Below, one piece after another: positions 52,787 to 61,779 of a DNA stretch of 63,578 bases. The stretch's first letter is position 1. Each line of letters begins with the position of its first letter. The stretch lies in NCBI RefSeq assembly GCF_900109265.1, contig NZ_FNZM01000033.1, positions 1 to 63,578 on the forward strand, written 5' to 3'. The stretch is from Paraburkholderia tropica. GTDB lineage: Bacteria > Pseudomonadota > Gammaproteobacteria > Burkholderiales > Burkholderiaceae. A program made the position numbers and the translations under genes. The notes beneath the pieces were generated by a model. That model saw nothing but the letters and a program-made list of their open reading frames with translations, did not search any database and was not told the DNA's origin.

Positions 52787-53110
52787 ATGACCGTCTCTCT
52801 CACCCCGGCAGCGGCGCGGCACGTCGCGAGGTCGCTGCAAAAGCGTGGCAGCGGCGTCGGACTGCGCGTCGCGGTCAAGACGAGCGGCTGCTCGGGCTTC
52901 GCGTATGCGCTCGAATTCGTGGATACACCGAACGTCGAGGACCGGTGTTTTGAGGCATATGGCGTGACGATCGTCGTCGATCCACGCAGCCTGCCGATGC
53001 TCGACGGCACCGAACTCGACTTCGTGCGCGAAGGCCTGAACGAAGGCTTCAAGTTCCACAACCCGAACGCGAAGGCAAACTGCGGATGCGGAGAAAGCTT
53101 CGCGGTGTGA
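52787..53110 (+). CDS. iscA: A-type FeS carrier IscA
   Basis: 107 residues starting MTVSLTPAAARHVARSLQKR. LRVAVKTSGCSGFAYALEFV and NPNAKANCGCGESFAV give the C ... C-G-C ligand set of IscA. It is the second A-type carrier in a row after erpA. ATG 52787 has GAGG upstream; an upstream ATG at 52775 is possible. Confidence 0.92.
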   Translation: MTVSLTPAAARHVARSLQKRGSGVGLRVAVKTSGCSGFAYALEFVDTPNVEDRCFEAYGVTIVVDPRSLPMLDGTELDFVREGLNEGFKFHNPNAKANCGCGESFAV

Positions 53111-53144
53111 GCCTTCCGCTCCACCCTGCCGAGGAGATATCGAC

Positions 53145-55031
53145 ATGGCCCTGCTACAGATCGCTGAACCCGGCCGCGCCGCCGCCCCACATCAGCACCG
53201 GCTCGCGGCCGGCATCGACCTGGGGACAACGAACTCGCTCGTCGCGACGGTCCAGAGCGCCGTGGCGCGCGTGTTGCCAGACCTGTTGCCGGACATGGAA
53301 GGCTCACCGCTCGTGCCTTCCGTCGTGCGCTATCTGCCGTCAGGCGAAGCGCGCGTGGGACGCGAGGCGCAAATGCAGCAAGCCGACGATCCGGCCAACA
53401 CCATCGTCTCGGTAAAGCGTTTCATGGGGCGGCGTCTTGCGGATCTGCCCGATGCCGACGCGCTGCCTTATCGCTTCGTCGACCGGCCCGGCATGGTGCA
53501 CGTCGCGACGGCCGCGGGCGAGCGCTCGCCGGTGGAGGTCTCGGCCGAAATCCTGCGCGCGCTGCGCACGCGAGCCGAAGCCGCGCTCGGCGGCGAACTG
53601 GCGGGCGTGGTGATCACCGTGCCTGCCTACTTCGACGATGCGCAACGCCAGGCGACCAAGGACGCCGCGAGACTCGCCGGACTCACCGTGCTGCGGCTGA
53701 TGAACGAGCCGACCGCCGCTGCTGTGGCCTACGGGCTCGACCGCGCAGCCGAAGGCACGTTCGCGGTCTACGACCTGGGCGGCGGCACGTTCGACATCTC
53801 GATTCTGCGGCTCTCGAAGGGCGTCTTCGAAGTGCTCGCCACGGGCGGCGACGCAGCGCTCGGCGGAGACGATTTCGATCACGCCGTGGCGCACTGGCTG
53901 TGCAATGCGCAGGGCGTCGCCAGCCTTGCCGCACTCGCGCCGCGCGAGCAGCGCGCGCTGCTGATGGCGGCGCGCACCGCGAAGGAGGCACTGTCGCAAT
54001 CGGACACGGCCGAGGTCACGCTGACGCATCCCGGCGGCGCCATCTGGCAGCGCACGCTGTCGCGCGCGGTATTCGGCGCGCTCTGTCAGCCGCTGATCGA
54101 CCGGACCATTGCCGCCACGCGCCGCGCACTGCGCGACGCCAGGCTGCAGAGCGCCGATATCGACGGCGTGGTGCTGGTCGGCGGTTCGACACGCATGCCG
54201 CTCGCACGAGACGCGGTGCGCGGCCTGTTCGGCTGCGAACCGCTCGCGGACATCGATCCCGACCAGGTCGTCGCTCTCGGCGCGGCGAGGCAAGCGGACG
54301 TCCTCGCCGGAAACAGCAACGGCGACGGCTGGCTGCTGCTCGATGTCTGTCCGCTGTCGCTCGGGCTCGAAACGATGGGCGGTCTGGTCGAGAAGATCAT
54401 TCCGCGCAACTCGACGTTGCCCGTCGCCCGTGCGCAGGAATTCACGACGTTCAAGGACGGACAGACCGCGATGTCGATCCACGTCGTCCAGGGCGAGCGC
54501 GAGGCGGTCGCGGACTGCCGCTCGCTCGCCCGTTTCGAACTGCGCGGCATTCCTGCCACGGTCGCGGGCGCCGCGCGCGTTCGCGTGACATTCCAGATCG
54601 ACGCCGACGGCCTGCTCGCCGTCACCGCCCGGGAGCAGACGACCGGAACCGAGGCGCACGTCGAGGTCAAGCCGTCATACGGCCTGAGCGACGCGCAGGT
54701 TGCCGCGATGCTAAGGGAGGCCTTCGACACCTCGCTCGACGACATGCAATTGCGCGCGCTGCGCGAAGCGCAAGTCGACGCCCGGCGCCTGCTGGATGCG
54801 ACCGAAACGGCGCTTGCCGCCGATGCCGCGTTGCTCACGGAAACGGAACTCGCCGCGATCCGGCAAAGCCTGTTCGGCGTGGCGGAGGCGCTCGAAGTCG
54901 GCGCGCCCCTCGATGCGCTGCGCGCGGCTGCCGAAACGCTCTCCCACGCTACCGCCGAATTCGCCGCACGCCGGATGAACGCCTCCATTCGCCAGGCGCT
55001 CGCAGGCCGCGCGCTCGACAGTCTCGCCTGA
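53145..55031 (+). CDS. hscA: HscA, FeS-assembly Hsp70
   Basis: 628 residues, Hsp70 architecture: GIDLGTTNSLVATVQSA at the start, VYDLGGGTFDISILRLSKGV, VVLVGGSTRMPLARDAV, and a substrate domain from about 400 with LGLETMGGLVEKIIPRNSTL. Slightly short and acidic as HscA is. It acts on the LPPVK loop of IscU. Its normal co-chaperone HscB is not encoded in this window. GAGGAGATATCGAC precedes ATG. Confidence 0.95.
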   Translation: MALLQIAEPGRAAAPHQHRLAAGIDLGTTNSLVATVQSAVARVLPDLLPDMEGSPLVPSVVRYLPSGEARVGREAQMQQADDPANTIVSVKRFMGRRLADLPDADALPYRFVDRPGMVHVATAAGERSPVEVSAEILRALRTRAEAALGGELAGVVITVPAYFDDAQRQATKDAARLAGLTVLRLMNEPTAAAVAYGLDRAAEGTFAVYDLGGGTFDISILRLSKGVFEVLATGGDAALGGDDFDHAVAHWLCNAQGVASLAALAPREQRALLMAARTAKEALSQSDTAEVTLTHPGGAIWQRTLSRAVFGALCQPLIDRTIAATRRALRDARLQSADIDGVVLVGGSTRMPLARDAVRGLFGCEPLADIDPDQVVALGAARQADVLAGNSNGDGWLLLDVCPLSLGLETMGGLVEKIIPRNSTLPVARAQEFTTFKDGQTAMSIHVVQGEREAVADCRSLARFELRGIPATVAGAARVRVTFQIDADGLLAVTAREQTTGTEAHVEVKPSYGLSDAQVAAMLREAFDTSLDDMQLRALREAQVDARRLLDATETALAADAALLTETELAAIRQSLFGVAEALEVGAPLDALRAAAETLSHATAEFAARRMNASIRQALAGRALDSLA

Positions 55032-55043
55032 ACGGATCCCCTC

Positions 55044-55379
55044 ATGCCCCGCGTACACGTGCTTCCTCATGCCGAGTTGTGTCCCGAAGGACGCGTAATC
55101 GAGCTCAAACGCGGCGCATCGCTGTGCGACGGCCTGCTCGAATCGGGCATCGCCATCGAACATGCCTGCGAGATGGTGGCTGCCTGCGCAACTTGTCATA
55201 TCTACGTGCGTGCGGGCGGCGCGTCGCTGACCGCGCCCGATGATGAGGAGTCCGACCAGCTCGACCACGCGTGGGGCGTCGACGCACAATCGCGCCTTGC
55301 GTGCTGCGTGAAGCTGCGCGACGCCGACCTGACCATCGAGTTGCCGAAACACACGCGCAACTTCGCGCGCGAGCGCTGA
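55044..55379 (+). CDS. fdx: [2Fe-2S] ferredoxin of the isc operon
   Basis: 111 residues. HACEMVAACATCHIYVRAGG then RLACCVKLRD supplies C-x5-C-x2-C ... C. The adrenodoxin-type Fdx of isc operons; donates electrons for cluster formation on IscU. 12 bases after hscA. Confidence 0.92.
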   Translation: MPRVHVLPHAELCPEGRVIELKRGASLCDGLLESGIAIEHACEMVAACATCHIYVRAGGASLTAPDDEESDQLDHAWGVDAQSRLACCVKLRDADLTIELPKHTRNFARER

Positions 55380-55413
55380 CACCGCCACCCGGTCGAGAAC
55401 GCCTGGTTCACGG

Positions 55414-55429
55414 TGTCCGGAACAGCACA
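55414..55429 (+). promoter_or_regulatory. NifA upstream activator site (nifV)
   Basis: TGT-CCGGAACAGC-ACA, exact TGT-N10-ACA. Centre about 104 bases from the nifV -24 element. Confidence 0.75.
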
Positions 55430-55525
55430 TTCGCGACACGCGCAACCCCACAACACGCCCTTCATACGCGACATCCGCGTTGTCGAATCGCGGCCACAAG
55501 CCCGCGTCCAGCCACAATGCGCCGC

Positions 55526-55541
55526 TGGCACAACCCTTGCA
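55526..55541 (+). promoter_or_regulatory. Sigma54 (-24/-12) promoter of nifV
   Basis: TGGCACA-ACCC-TTGCA. Predicted start near 55552, which lies after an in-frame ATG at 55548 and so rules it out as the nifV start in favour of 55575. Confidence 0.85.
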
Positions 55542-55574
55542 AATCTCATGACGACAACTTGGGAGACCACGCAC

Positions 55575-56711
55575 ATGCCCGTCCCGATCATCAACGACAC
55601 CACCCTGCGCGACGGTGAACAGACCGCCGGCGTCGCGTTCACGCTCGAAGAGAAATGCGCTATCGCGACGGCACTGTCTAAAGCCGGCGTCGCCGAACTC
55701 GAAATCGGCATTCCGGCCATGGGCGAGGACGAGATTGCCGGCATCCGGGCGATCGTCGACCTGAACCTCGACGCCGGCCTGATGGTCTGGGGACGCCTCA
55801 CCGACGGCGATCTCGCCGCTGCGCTGCGCTGCAATCCCGACATCGTGCATCTGTCGATTCCGGTCTCGGACATCCACCTGCAATACAAGCTGCGTCAGCC
55901 GCGCAACTGGGTGTTCGGGCAGATCGCGCGCGTGATCGCGGCGGCGGCAAAAAGCGATCGCAAGATCTCGCTCGGGATGGAGGACGCCTCGCGCGCGGAC
56001 CCCGCCTTCCTCGCCGACGTCGCACGCTGCGCGCAGCAGCACGGCGCGCAACGCGTGCGCTTCGCCGATACGCTCGGCGTGCTCGATCCGTTCTCGACCT
56101 ACGACGCGATCGCAAGACTGCGCGACGCCGTCGACATCGAGATCGAGATCCATGCGCACGACGACCTCGGGCTCGCCACGGCCAACACGCTCGCCGCGCT
56201 GCGCGCGGGCGCGACCCACGCGAACACGACCGTCAACGGCCTCGGCGAGCGCGCCGGAAACGCCGCGCTCGAAGAGATCGTCATGGGCGCGCGGCATCTG
56301 CTGGGACGCGACACCGGCGTCGACACGACCGCGCTGCTCGGCATCTCGCGGCTCGTTGAAAGCGCGTCGGGCAGGACGGTTTCGTTCAACAAGAGCATCG
56401 TCGGCAGCGCCGTGTTTACGCACGAGTCGGGCATTCACGCCGACGGCATCGCGAAACATCCCGCGACCTACGAAAGCTTCGATCCGGCCGAACTCGGGCG
56501 GCAGCGTTCGGTCGTGCTCGGCAAACACTCTGGATCCCAAAGCGTTCGCCAAGCCTACGGCGCGCTCGGCGTGAACGTGGCCGAGCGGATCCTGCCGATG
56601 CTGCTCGCGCGGATCCGCCAGTACGCCACGCAGTACAAGCAGGCGCCGAGCGCGAGCGACCTCTACCGTTTTCTGTCCGAAGCCAGCGAAACGTTCGGGG
56701 AGGTCTCGTGA
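55575..56711 (+). CDS. nifV: Homocitrate synthase NifV
   Basis: 378 residues from ATG 55575 (GGGAG nine bases upstream). INDTTLRDGEQTAGVAFTLE is the catalytic start of the LeuA/HCS family; IEIEIHAHDDLGLATANTLA holds the metal-binding HAH, and TTVNGLGERAGNAALEEIVM the second metal block. Makes the R-homocitrate that ligates Mo in FeMo-co. Overlaps the cysE GTG by four bases. Confidence 0.96.
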   Translation: MPVPIINDTTLRDGEQTAGVAFTLEEKCAIATALSKAGVAELEIGIPAMGEDEIAGIRAIVDLNLDAGLMVWGRLTDGDLAAALRCNPDIVHLSIPVSDIHLQYKLRQPRNWVFGQIARVIAAAAKSDRKISLGMEDASRADPAFLADVARCAQQHGAQRVRFADTLGVLDPFSTYDAIARLRDAVDIEIEIHAHDDLGLATANTLAALRAGATHANTTVNGLGERAGNAALEEIVMGARHLLGRDTGVDTTALLGISRLVESASGRTVSFNKSIVGSAVFTHESGIHADGIAKHPATYESFDPAELGRQRSVVLGKHSGSQSVRQAYGALGVNVAERILPMLLARIRQYATQYKQAPSASDLYRFLSEASETFGEVS

Positions 56712-57505
56712 GCGACTATCGCCGCGTCATGCCTGAACCGGCATCCACGGACACGGCCGGCCCGAACACCTCATGGTGGTCGCTATTGCTTGGCGACGTG
56801 CACTGCGTCGCTCAGCGCGACCCGGCCGCCCGCAGCCGGTTCGAAGCCTGGACGATCTATCCCGGCGTGCATGCCATGGCGGCCTACCGTATCGCTCATG
56901 CGCTGTGGGCGCGCGGCTGGCGCTACGTGCCGCGCTGGCTGTCGTTCGTCGCGCGCATGGTCACGCATGTGGACATTCACCCGGGCGCGGTGATCGGCGC
57001 GCGATGCTTCATCGATCACGGCGCGGGCGTCGTGATCGGCGAGACTGCCGTGATCGGCAACGACGTCACGCTCTATCACGGCGTCACGCTCGGCGGCACG
57101 AGCTGGCATCCGGGCAAGCGTCACCCAACGCTCGGCGACCACGTCGTCATCGGCGCGGGCGCGAAGATTCTCGGACCGATCACGATCGGCCATCACGCGC
57201 GCATCGCTGCGAACTCCGTCGTCATCGATCCGGTGCCGGAAGGCGCGACCGTCGTCGGCATCCCGGGGCGCGTCGTGGCCCCTCGCGCGCGAGCGGCTCC
57301 ATATGGTTTCGACCTCAATCACCATCTGATTCCGGATCCCGTCGGCAAGGCGCTCGCCTGCCTGCTGGAGCGCGTGGCGCATCTCGAACAGGCCGCGCAA
57401 GTGGGTCCCGCTGCGGTTGCCGCCCAGTGCCACGTCGGCTGCGACGACCGCTGCACGCCAAGCGCGCATTTTTCATCACCGCCCGACATGTCCAGTGGGG
57501 AGTAA
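56708..57505 (+). CDS. cysE: Serine O-acetyltransferase, CysE type
   Basis: 265 residues from GTG 56708. The left-handed beta-helix hexapeptide repeats (MVTHVDIHPGAVIGARCFID, HGAGVVIGETAVIGNDVTLY, GGTSWHPGKRHPTLGDHVVI) are the CysE signature. It supplies O-acetylserine, and hence cysteine for the desulfurases upstream. Nif-linked cysE copies are common. The C-terminus has extra Cys and His residues (HVGCDDRCTPSAH). Confidence 0.92.
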   Translation: MSDYRRVMPEPASTDTAGPNTSWWSLLLGDVHCVAQRDPAARSRFEAWTIYPGVHAMAAYRIAHALWARGWRYVPRWLSFVARMVTHVDIHPGAVIGARCFIDHGAGVVIGETAVIGNDVTLYHGVTLGGTSWHPGKRHPTLGDHVVIGAGAKILGPITIGHHARIAANSVVIDPVPEGATVVGIPGRVVAPRARAAPYGFDLNHHLIPDPVGKALACLLERVAHLEQAAQVGPAAVAAQCHVGCDDRCTPSAHFSSPPDMSSGE

Positions 57506-57509
57506 CGAC

Positions 57510-57848
57510 ATGCAAGGATTCATCGAGCAACTTAAACGCCTCTCGTCGGCCGAGGATTTCCTGCACTTCTTCGGCATCCCGTTCGACGAGAAGGTGGTGA
57601 ACGTCAGCCGTCTGCACATTCTCAAGCGCTTCTTCCAGTACATCCGGCAACAGGAAGCGATGCCGCAGAACAACGAGGCGGCCATGTTCAAGGTCTACCA
57701 CGGTCTGCTGCTGAAGGCCTACAGCGACTTCGTCTCGTCCACGCCCGCCGACGAGAAGGTGTTCAAGGTCTTCCAGGACGTGGACGGCCGCCAGCATGTC
57801 TCTCTCGACAACCTGCGCGCGTCGTTGCCGACGCGCGACGCCGCCTGA
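57510..57848 (+). CDS. nifW: NifW, nitrogenase-protective protein
   Basis: 112 residues from ATG 57510 (GGGAG upstream). LKRLSSAEDFLHFFGIPFDE then VVNVSRLHILKRFFQYIRQQ and YSDFVSSTPADEKVFKVFQD are the entire NifW pattern. It binds MoFe protein and helps its maturation or O2 protection. Confidence 0.93.
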   Translation: MQGFIEQLKRLSSAEDFLHFFGIPFDEKVVNVSRLHILKRFFQYIRQQEAMPQNNEAAMFKVYHGLLLKAYSDFVSSTPADEKVFKVFQDVDGRQHVSLDNLRASLPTRDAA

Positions 57849-57862
57849 ACTGGAGCGCCATC

Positions 57863-58711
57863 ATGCACATTGTCGTCTGCATCAAACAGGTTCCGGATTC
57901 CGCACAGATCCGGGTTCATCCTGTCACCAACACCATCATGCGCCAGGGCGTGCCGGCGATCGTCAACCCGTACGACCTGTTCTCGCTCGAAGAGGCGCTG
58001 CGGCTCAAGGACCGCTTCGGCGGCAAGGTCACGATGCTCTGCATGGGACCGCCGCAAGCCGAGGACGCGCTGCGCAAATGCATCGGCTATGGCGCGGACG
58101 ACGCCGTGCTCGTGACCGACCGCGCATTCGCGGGCGCCGACACGCTCGCCACCTCGTATGCGCTCGCCGCTGCCATCCGCCAGATCGGGAAGGAACAGGC
58201 GGTGGACGTCGTGTTCACCGGCAAGCAGACCATCGACGGCGATACAGCCCAGGTCGGCCCCGGCATCGCCAAACGCATGGGGATGCAGCTACTCACCTAC
58301 GTGTCGAAGATCGTCGAGACCGACCTCGATGCGCGCACGATCGTCGTCGAGCGCCGCGCGGAAGGCGGCGTGCAGGTGCTGAAGACCGCGCTGCCCTGTC
58401 TCGTGACGATGCTGGAGAACACCAACGAGCTGCGCTTCGCGACGCTGCCCGCGATGATCCATGCCGCGGGCTTTCCCGTGCGCAAATGGAACCGCGAACA
58501 GGCGGGCATCGAGGACGTCAGCAAGATCGGACTGAAAGGCTCGCCGACCGTGGTCAGCAAGGTCTTCGGACCGACGCCGCGCAGCGAAAAGACGGAGATG
58601 CTGGAGCTGGACATTTCGAGCCTGCGCGACATCTCGCTGAACCTGTTGCAGAAGATATTCACCCGCCATCCAACACTGGAGGCGGACTTGCTGATGAAGG
58701 GGACCTCATGA
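57863..58711 (+). CDS. fixA: FixA, electron-transfer flavoprotein beta subunit
   Basis: 282 residues: MHIVVCIKQVPDSAQIRVHP, VVFTGKQTIDGDTAQVGPGI and LRDISLNLLQKIFTRHP. With FixB it forms the bifurcating flavoprotein that, with FixC and FixX, drives reduction of ferredoxin or flavodoxin for nitrogenase from NADH and quinone. Overlaps fixB by four bases. Confidence 0.95.
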   Translation: MHIVVCIKQVPDSAQIRVHPVTNTIMRQGVPAIVNPYDLFSLEEALRLKDRFGGKVTMLCMGPPQAEDALRKCIGYGADDAVLVTDRAFAGADTLATSYALAAAIRQIGKEQAVDVVFTGKQTIDGDTAQVGPGIAKRMGMQLLTYVSKIVETDLDARTIVVERRAEGGVQVLKTALPCLVTMLENTNELRFATLPAMIHAAGFPVRKWNREQAGIEDVSKIGLKGSPTVVSKVFGPTPRSEKTEMLELDISSLRDISLNLLQKIFTRHPTLEADLLMKGTS

Positions 58712-59823
58712 ACTCGCCTGTCGCCGCCGACGCCAAGCCGGCTGCGCCCGCCAAACGTGCGGGCGGCCGCAATCTCGAACTGCCCGAACACCTCAAGGTC
58801 TACAAGGGCGTCTGGGTTTTTCTGGAACATGACCGCGGCCATGTGCACAGCGTCTCGTGGGAACTGCTCGGCGAAGCGCGCAAGCTCGCCGACAAGCTGG
58901 GCAGCGACGTTGCCGTCGTGGCGCTCGGCGGCCCGGACGAGCCGCTCGAGCAGTTCGCCGCCGAGGCCTTCGGCTTCGGCGCGGACAAGGCCTACGTGAT
59001 CCATGATCCGGTACTGCTCGGCTATCGCAACGAGCCCTTCACGAAAGGCCTCACCGACCTCGTCAACCAGTACCAGCCCGAAATCCTGCTGCTCGGCGCG
59101 ACCTCGATGGGCCGCGATCTCGCCGGCTCGGTCGCGACGACGCTCGCAACCGGCCTCACCGCCGACTGCACGGAACTCAACATCGACCCGGTTTCGCGCG
59201 CGCTCGCCGCGACGAGGCCGACTTTCGGCGGCTCGCTGCTGTGCACGATCATGACGCTTGCATACCGCCCGCAGATGGCCACCGTGCGCCCGCGCGTAAT
59301 GGCGATGCCGCAGGCGCAGAGCGGGCGCAGCGGAGCAATCGTGCAGGCAACGCTCGGGATGGCGGAGTCCGGCATCGTGACGAAGCTGCTCGATTTCATC
59401 GCCGACGCGAACAGCAACCGCATCAACCTGCCCTACGCCGATGTGATCGTCAGCGGCGGCAAGGGGCTCAAGAACCCGGAGAACTTCCGGCTCGTCTTCG
59501 AACTGGCGCGTGTGCTGGGCGGCGAAGTCGGCGCGACGCGTCCCTGTGTGCAGGCCGGCTGGGTCGAGGCCGATCGTCAGGTCGGCCAGACCGGCAAGAC
59601 CGTGCGGCCGAAGCTCTATATCGCAGCCGGTATTTCCGGCGCGATCCAGCATCGCGTCGGTATGGAGAGTTCGGACGTGATCGTCGCGATCAACACCGAC
59701 CCGAACGCACCAATCTTCGACTTTGCGCACTATGGCATCGTCGGCAATGCACTCCAGGTGCTCCCGGCGCTAACGCAGGCGTTCGCGGACCACCTGGCGC
59801 TGCGCGGCAAGGCAGCCGCGTGA
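58708..59823 (+). CDS. fixB: FixB, electron-transfer flavoprotein alpha subunit
   Basis: 371 residues from ATG 58708. ETF alpha domain with LPEHLKVYKGVWVFLEHDRG early and the FAD-binding C-terminus containing RPKLYIAAGISGAIQHRVGM and IVAINTDPNAPIFDFAHYGI. No 4Fe-4S insertion is seen at the N-terminus. Partner of FixA. Confidence 0.95.
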   Translation: MNSPVAADAKPAAPAKRAGGRNLELPEHLKVYKGVWVFLEHDRGHVHSVSWELLGEARKLADKLGSDVAVVALGGPDEPLEQFAAEAFGFGADKAYVIHDPVLLGYRNEPFTKGLTDLVNQYQPEILLLGATSMGRDLAGSVATTLATGLTADCTELNIDPVSRALAATRPTFGGSLLCTIMTLAYRPQMATVRPRVMAMPQAQSGRSGAIVQATLGMAESGIVTKLLDFIADANSNRINLPYADVIVSGGKGLKNPENFRLVFELARVLGGEVGATRPCVQAGWVEADRQVGQTGKTVRPKLYIAAGISGAIQHRVGMESSDVIVAINTDPNAPIFDFAHYGIVGNALQVLPALTQAFADHLALRGKAAA

Positions 59824-59833
59824 GGAGAACACG

Positions 59834-61144
59834 ATGAAAAAACCCTCGCAATTCGATGCGATCGTCGTCGGCGCCGGACCGTCCGGCAACGCAGCGGCGT
59901 ACGTGATGGCCAAAGCCGGACTGAAGGTGTTGCAGATCGAGCGCGGCGAATATCCAGGCAGCAAGAACGTCCAGGGCGCGATCCTGTATGCCAGGTCGCT
60001 CGAGGAGATCATCCCCGACTTTCGCGACGACGCACCGCTTGAGCGCCATATCATCGAGCAGCGTATGTGGATGCTCGACGACACGTCGTTCGTCGGCACG
60101 CACGTGCGCAGCGACGACTACAACCAGCCGCCGTACAACCGCTACACGATCATCCGCGCTCAGTTCGACAAGTGGTTTTCGTCGAAAGTGCGCGAAGCTG
60201 GTGCGCTGCTGATCTGCGAGACCACCGTCAATCACCTGATCATGGACGGCGACCAGGTCGTCGGCGTGCAGTGCGACCGCGAACAGGGCGATGTCTACGC
60301 GGATGTCGTCATCCTCGCGGACGGCGTGAATTCGACGCTCGCGCGCAAGGCCGGCTTTCACGGCGAAATCGAGGCGCGCAACGTCGCCCTGGCGGTCAAG
60401 GAAATTCTCTTCATGCCCGAGGAGACGATCCGCCAGCGCTTCAACATTGGCGAAGAGGAAGGCGTGGTGATCGAGATGATCGGCCGCATCACGGACGGCA
60501 TGATGGGCACCGGGTTCCTGTACACGAACAAGGAGTCGCTGACCATCGGCGTTGGCTGCATGCTCAGCGATTTCAAGAGGAATCCGAATCGAACGAGTCC
60601 GTATGTGCTGCTCGAACAGATGAAGCGGCACCCGTCGATCGCACCGCTGATCGCCGGAGGAGAAATGAAGGAATACTGCGCGCACCTGATACCCGAGGGC
60701 GGATTCAATGCCATTCCGCGCGTGTACGGCAACGGCTGGATGATCGTCGGTGACTCTGGCGGCTTCGTCAATGCCGCGCACCGCGAAGGATCGAACCTCG
60801 CCATGACGACGGGACGCCTCGCCGCCGAAACAGTCATCGCCGCCAGGGTGAACGGCCACGGCTACCGCGCGAGCGCGCTCGCGGCGTACAAAAGCGCGCT
60901 CGACAACAGCTTCGTGATGAAGGATCTGCACAAGTACCGGGACATGCCGGGCATCCTGCACGACAATCCGCAGTTTTTTACGACGTATCCGGACCTCGTC
61001 GCGAACGCCGCACGCACGATGATTACCGTCGACGGCGTTGACAAGACCAGCAAGAAGCGCGAGGTGATGGCGAATTTCCGCAAGCACCGCTCTCTCGGCG
61101 GCCTCGTTGGCGACGCCTACAAACTTTGGAGGGCCTTCCGATGA
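59834..61144 (+). CDS. fixC: FixC, ETF:quinone oxidoreductase subunit
   Basis: 436 residues. FDAIVVGAGPSGNAAAYVMA is the FAD Rossmann motif; VVILADGVNSTLARKAGFHG and WMIVGDSGGFVNAAHREGSN close the FAD site. Membrane-associated flavoprotein joining FixAB to the quinone pool. The stop overlaps fixX ATG. Confidence 0.95.
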   Translation: MKKPSQFDAIVVGAGPSGNAAAYVMAKAGLKVLQIERGEYPGSKNVQGAILYARSLEEIIPDFRDDAPLERHIIEQRMWMLDDTSFVGTHVRSDDYNQPPYNRYTIIRAQFDKWFSSKVREAGALLICETTVNHLIMDGDQVVGVQCDREQGDVYADVVILADGVNSTLARKAGFHGEIEARNVALAVKEILFMPEETIRQRFNIGEEEGVVIEMIGRITDGMMGTGFLYTNKESLTIGVGCMLSDFKRNPNRTSPYVLLEQMKRHPSIAPLIAGGEMKEYCAHLIPEGGFNAIPRVYGNGWMIVGDSGGFVNAAHREGSNLAMTTGRLAAETVIAARVNGHGYRASALAAYKSALDNSFVMKDLHKYRDMPGILHDNPQFFTTYPDLVANAARTMITVDGVDKTSKKREVMANFRKHRSLGGLVGDAYKLWRAFR

Positions 61145-61440
61145 ACACCGTCACAGTCAACGTCGAGGAAAAACTGTTTCAGAATCGCTACCGCGTGGAC
61201 GCGGGACGACCGCATATCCGCATCAAGAATACGGATGTCTGCACGAACGACTGCGGCTCCAAGAGTTGCACCTTCGTGTGCCCCGCATCGTGCTACAAGG
61301 CCGAAAGCAATGGGGCGGTCACGCTGATCACCGATGGCTGCCTGGAGTGCGGAAGCTGCCGCATCCTGTGCACGGACCACAACAACATCGAATGGGAGTA
61401 CCCGCGCGGCGGGCACGGCATCCTGTTCAAGTTCGGTTAG
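61141..61440 (+). CDS. fixX: FixX, ferredoxin-like subunit
   Basis: 99 residues. KSCTFVCPASCYKAESN and GCLECGSCRILC give the cluster-binding cysteines of FixX, with VCTNDCGS before them. Tightly coupled to fixC by a four-base overlap. Confidence 0.94.
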   Translation: MNTVTVNVEEKLFQNRYRVDAGRPHIRIKNTDVCTNDCGSKSCTFVCPASCYKAESNGAVTLITDGCLECGSCRILCTDHNNIEWEYPRGGHGILFKFG

Positions 61441-61452
61441 GAGAGCACGGCA

Positions 61453-61779
61453 ATGAGCAAACCTCAACGGCATGTTTTCGTGTGTACCCAGAATCGGCCG
61501 CCTCAGCATCCCCGCGGCTCGTGCGCGGGCGGCAAGGGATCGACCGCCCTCCTTCAGGCGCTCTGGGCCGAACAGCAGAAGCGAAACGCGTATGACACGG
61601 TGGCGATCACCTACTCGGGATGCCTCGGTCCGTGCGACCAGGGCGCGAATGTGCTGGTCTATCCGGAAGCCGTGCTGTATCGAGGCGTGACGGCCGCCGA
61701 CGCCGAGGAAATCTTCACCTCGCATCTCGAACGTGGAGAGCCCGTGGCGCGGCTTGTTGCACCGGAGACAGTGTGGTGA
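61453..61779 (+). CDS. Thioredoxin-like [2Fe-2S] ferredoxin
   Basis: 108 residues. VFVCTQNRPPQHPRGSCAGG (C-x11/12-C) and YSGCLGPCDQGANVLVYPEA (C-x3-C) match the Shethna/Aquifex type [2Fe-2S] ferredoxins that adopt a thioredoxin fold. Found after fixABCX or near nif in other diazotrophs, probably donating electrons or protecting nitrogenase. Overlaps the TPR-like gene start. Confidence 0.88.
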   Translation: MSKPQRHVFVCTQNRPPQHPRGSCAGGKGSTALLQALWAEQQKRNAYDTVAITYSGCLGPCDQGANVLVYPEAVLYRGVTAADAEEIFTSHLERGEPVARLVAPETVW

